From Dipylidium caninum (lineage: Eukaryota > Platyhelminthes > Cestoda > Cyclophyllidea > Dipylidiidae), in the NCBI GenBank assembly GCA_017562135.1, contig QEYB01000412.1:186001-250000 (forward strand): DNA of 64,000 bases, written 5' to 3'. The notes beneath the pieces were generated by a model. It was given only the letters and a program-made list of their open reading frames with translations, did no database searches and was not told the origin of the DNA. The position numbers and the translations under genes are program-made. The stretch's first letter is position 1, and each line of letters opens with the position of its first letter. Positions 63,401-64,000 of this stretch are shown piece after piece.

Positions 63401-63974
63401 CTCTCGGCGTTGGATGAGCATGGCAATGCAGATGAAGGCCACCCACAGACGCGTGCAGTAGTCGGCGGAGAGGTAGAAGGAGAATTTGATGTAGTCGACC
63501 AAGGTGATGCGTGCCGCGGGATCTGAGGAAGACAGAGAGATAAAGGAGATAAGTGGAGGACACATGCAGAGACGCGTTCTAGAGAGTGTGTGTACGTGCG
63601 CCAACTTGGCTGTGCAATATACCCCCGCCCAGTTCGTCTAATCCTCTAACACCCAAGTGTCTGTCGCTTGAGTTGAGGTAATTGTGAGGAAGCGGAGACA
63701 CTTCAACACAGCACCGACGTTAGTTAACAAGTGCCGAGGACTCCAACAACCTTGCAACACTTTAATCGGCCTCCACGCTTTAAGACAAGAGGTGGTGCGA
63801 AGTCCTCTCCACACACACAAGGCGAAATGACCCACCGAATATCCACGATTTGAAACAGGCGCCCAGAACGACAATTGCCGTGGTAACCAGAGTGCAGTCC
63901 AAGTAACAGACGACAAATCGATGTGGCATTAAAACCGTCTTCCGGTCTACCAGAAGCACCACTCTCGTCCACAC
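60410..63974 (-). CDS. GPR155: GPR155/LYCHOS-like membrane protein, C-terminal half with DEP domain; 5' part off window
   Basis: In vertebrates GPR155 is a lysosomal cholesterol sensor that fuses a permease-like half, a GPCR-like half and a C-terminal DEP domain. Exons here, 5' to 3', are 63974-63836, 63522-63348, 62715-62622, 62296-62189, ~61751-61565, 61204-61023, 60902-60699 and 60626-60410 (stop). Phases agree at all joins except into the 61751 exon, where an exon may be missing or the acceptor misplaced. The first exons carry GPCR-like helices (FVVCYLDCTLVTTAIVVLGA; YLSADYCTRLWVAFICIAML; FYIFGLLTPIILTVSMKIV). FIDQVFNFGQGFLVFSLYG matches the last helix of the family. The final two exons form a DEP-like domain with VFVDFHEWLLKRHLCYN and an end similar to YxF. 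The DEP assignment rests on pattern, not on a search. The permease half must lie beyond 64,000. Confidence 0.75.
61840..61905. promoter_or_regulatory. Cluster of three CCAAT boxes with an ATF/CRE-like site inside a GPR155-like intron
   Basis: CCAAT boxes (either strand) lie at 61840-61844, 61882-61886 and 61901-61905, with TGACGCATCG starting at about 61858. The cluster sits in the intron between the 62189 and 61751 exons and might be an internal promoter or enhancer. Confidence 0.35.
62748..63072. repeat. Two diverged direct copies of about 130-140 bp
   Basis: Copy 1 (about 62748-62885) and copy 2 (about 62926-63072) share the same order of words. These include GGTCATG, AACTTCAGATG/AACTTTAGATG, ACCTTAAT/TCTTAATTG, GATTGAA, CTACTTAAAT and GTTATAAG. 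They lie within one intron of the GPR155-like gene and look like an old tandem duplication or two copies of a small repeat element. Confidence 0.7.
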
Positions 63975-64000
63975 CTGCAAGAGACGACAAATGAGAGGAC

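Overview
The window reads as eukaryotic genomic DNA, most likely from a parasitic flatworm and probably a tapeworm. Several genes are cut by introns of only 30-36 bp, introns follow GT-AG, gene density is low, and the best protein resemblances are to animal families (SLC16, EFCAB1/calaxin, JTB, AQP11, alpha-tubulin, GPR155, Ly6). The clade is inferred from gene architecture, because no search could be run. I found no prokaryotic, viral or CRISPR features.

Layout. From 1 to about 24.6 kb is one large minus-strand gene for a monocarboxylate-transporter-like (SLC16) protein. Twelve exons are visible and the gene runs off the left edge. From 24.6 to 29.7 kb is intergenic, with a GC-rich, CCAAT-rich patch at 26.0-27.1 kb that may be the transporter's promoter. 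At 29,732-30,543 (minus) is a complete calaxin gene in seven exons. It shares a 0.8 kb 5' region with a plus-strand JTB gene (31,312-33,071), which is followed by a plus-strand AQP11/12-type aquaporin (33,725-37,473). At 40,493-40,991 (minus) is a small GPI-anchored Ly6/CD59-like gene with a promoter-like cluster just upstream. An unidentified minus-strand set of exons lies at 41.3-42.6 kb. At 44,311-46,479 (plus) is a divergent alpha-tubulin with a long C-terminal extension. From 46.5 to 55.5 kb is GC-rich DNA full of overlapping open frames on both strands, none recognisable. From 60.4 kb to the right edge is the 3' half of a GPR155/LYCHOS-like gene (minus) ending in a DEP domain.

The genes look like ordinary neighbours, not one pathway: transport (SLC16, aquaporin, GPR155), ciliary or cytoskeletal function (calaxin, tubulin) and surface or membrane proteins (JTB, Ly6). 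Exon joins were worked out by hand and checked for phase. Most joins agree; those that do not are flagged. The most unusual observations are a 134-bp inverted duplication shared by the tubulin's C-terminal extension and non-tubulin DNA 3 kb away, an aquaporin with both pore motifs altered, single-base frame breaks in two otherwise intact genes, and a possible second small reading frame overlapping the JTB start.
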